Positions 6,333 to 6,445 of a DNA stretch of 6,445 nucleotides are shown one piece after another. The notes beneath the pieces are model-generated. The model worked only from the letters and a program-made list of their open reading frames with translations, made no database searches and was not told the DNA's origin. The position numbers and the translations under genes are program-made. The stretch comes from Aquirhabdus sp. (GTDB lineage Bacteria; Pseudomonadota; Gammaproteobacteria; Pseudomonadales; Moraxellaceae), in contig JASLJP010000207.1 in NCBI GenBank assembly GCA_030152425.1, forward strand, positions 1 to 6,445, written 5' to 3'. How positions within the stretch are numbered: position 1 is the first letter of the stretch; every line of letters starts with the position of its first letter.

Positions 6333-6358
6333 AATAAAAAGCGGCCAGCGGCCGCTTT
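6333..6358 (-). terminator. First intrinsic terminator downstream of cysA
   Basis: On the minus strand AAAGCGGCC (6358-6350) pairs with GGCCGCTTT (6346-6338) around a 3-nt GCT loop and runs into TTTTTATT (6340-6333). It begins 8 nt after the stop codon of the upstream gene. In the plus direction only three T follow, so activity is mainly on the minus strand. Confidence 0.88.
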
Positions 6359-6366
6359 AGTAGTGA

Positions 6367-6445
6367 TTAAACAGACGTGTTTTCAAATACATGCAGATTT
6401 TTTGCTGTGATCCATACTTGCTGCTGTGGTTTGAGCCCCAGTGCT
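6367..6445 (-). CDS. cysA: C-terminal end of a probable sulfate/thiosulfate ABC transporter ATPase
   Basis: Only the last 25 codons are in the window; the rest lies beyond its right edge. The peptide contains ALGLKPQQQVWITAKNLHVF and ends in ENTSV, which resembles the TOBE-type C-terminus of CysA and related sulfate/molybdate ATPases ('LGL.pGq.Vwv..k.lhvF'). The ATPase would energise sulfate import through CysT/CysW. Two intrinsic terminators follow, so it is the last gene of its operon, and a cysB-type regulator lies next on the same strand, a known order in Acinetobacter-like genomes. A molybdate transporter ATPase (modC) cannot be excluded from so short a piece. Confidence 0.55.
   Translation of the reverse strand, partial: ALGLKPQQQVWITAKNLHVFENTSV

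Noticed and set aside
1..6445. Mobile element, CRISPR array or tRNA/rRNA gene
   Set aside because: No transposase or integrase, no regularly spaced repeats, and no tRNA- or rRNA-like sequence was seen on either strand.

Overview
The window looks like a chromosomal segment of a gammaproteobacterium with a moderately GC-rich genome. The CysB-like protein opens with MNFQQLRIIRE and contains LTEAAAALYTSQSGVSKHIK. Together with a recB-recD pair, a cysA-cysB order and a GacA-type control site, this points to Pseudomonadales, most likely a Moraxellaceae relative (Acinetobacter-like, but GC-richer). The family-level placement is inference from remembered family sequences, not from a search.

Layout: positions 1-2847 (+) are the 3' four-fifths of recB; its start lies outside the window. 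recD follows at once, with an 11-base overlap, ending at 4624. RecB and RecD are two of the three subunits of the RecBCD helicase-nuclease, which processes double-strand breaks. No terminator is visible directly after recD.

Positions 4625-5155 have no conventional gene, and their first half holds the main discovery. An 18-bp near-palindrome matching the GacA/UvrY upstream activating sequence (4645-4662) is followed by a near-consensus sigma70 promoter (TTGTCA-N17-TATACT, 4684-4712). The transcript of about 160 nt carries nine GGA motifs, three of them in loops of visible hairpins, and ends in a strong intrinsic terminator (to 4879). This is the architecture of a CsrB/RsmX/Y/Z-type small RNA, which titrates the translational regulator CsrA/RsmA. 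The second half (4880-5155) holds several inverted repeats and, on the minus strand, a 64-codon reading frame that resembles a small winged-helix DNA-binding protein but lacks a good start.

The right part is on the minus strand. It contains cysB (5156-6082), a LysR-type regulator of sulfur assimilation with the sulfate/N-acetylserine-binding residues intact, behind a 200-bp promoter/leader region. Beyond that are two tandem intrinsic terminators and the last 25 codons of a probable sulfate-transport ATPase, cysA, cut by the window edge. The sulfate uptake operon thus probably ends just upstream of its regulator's own promoter, and the terminators separate the two transcripts.
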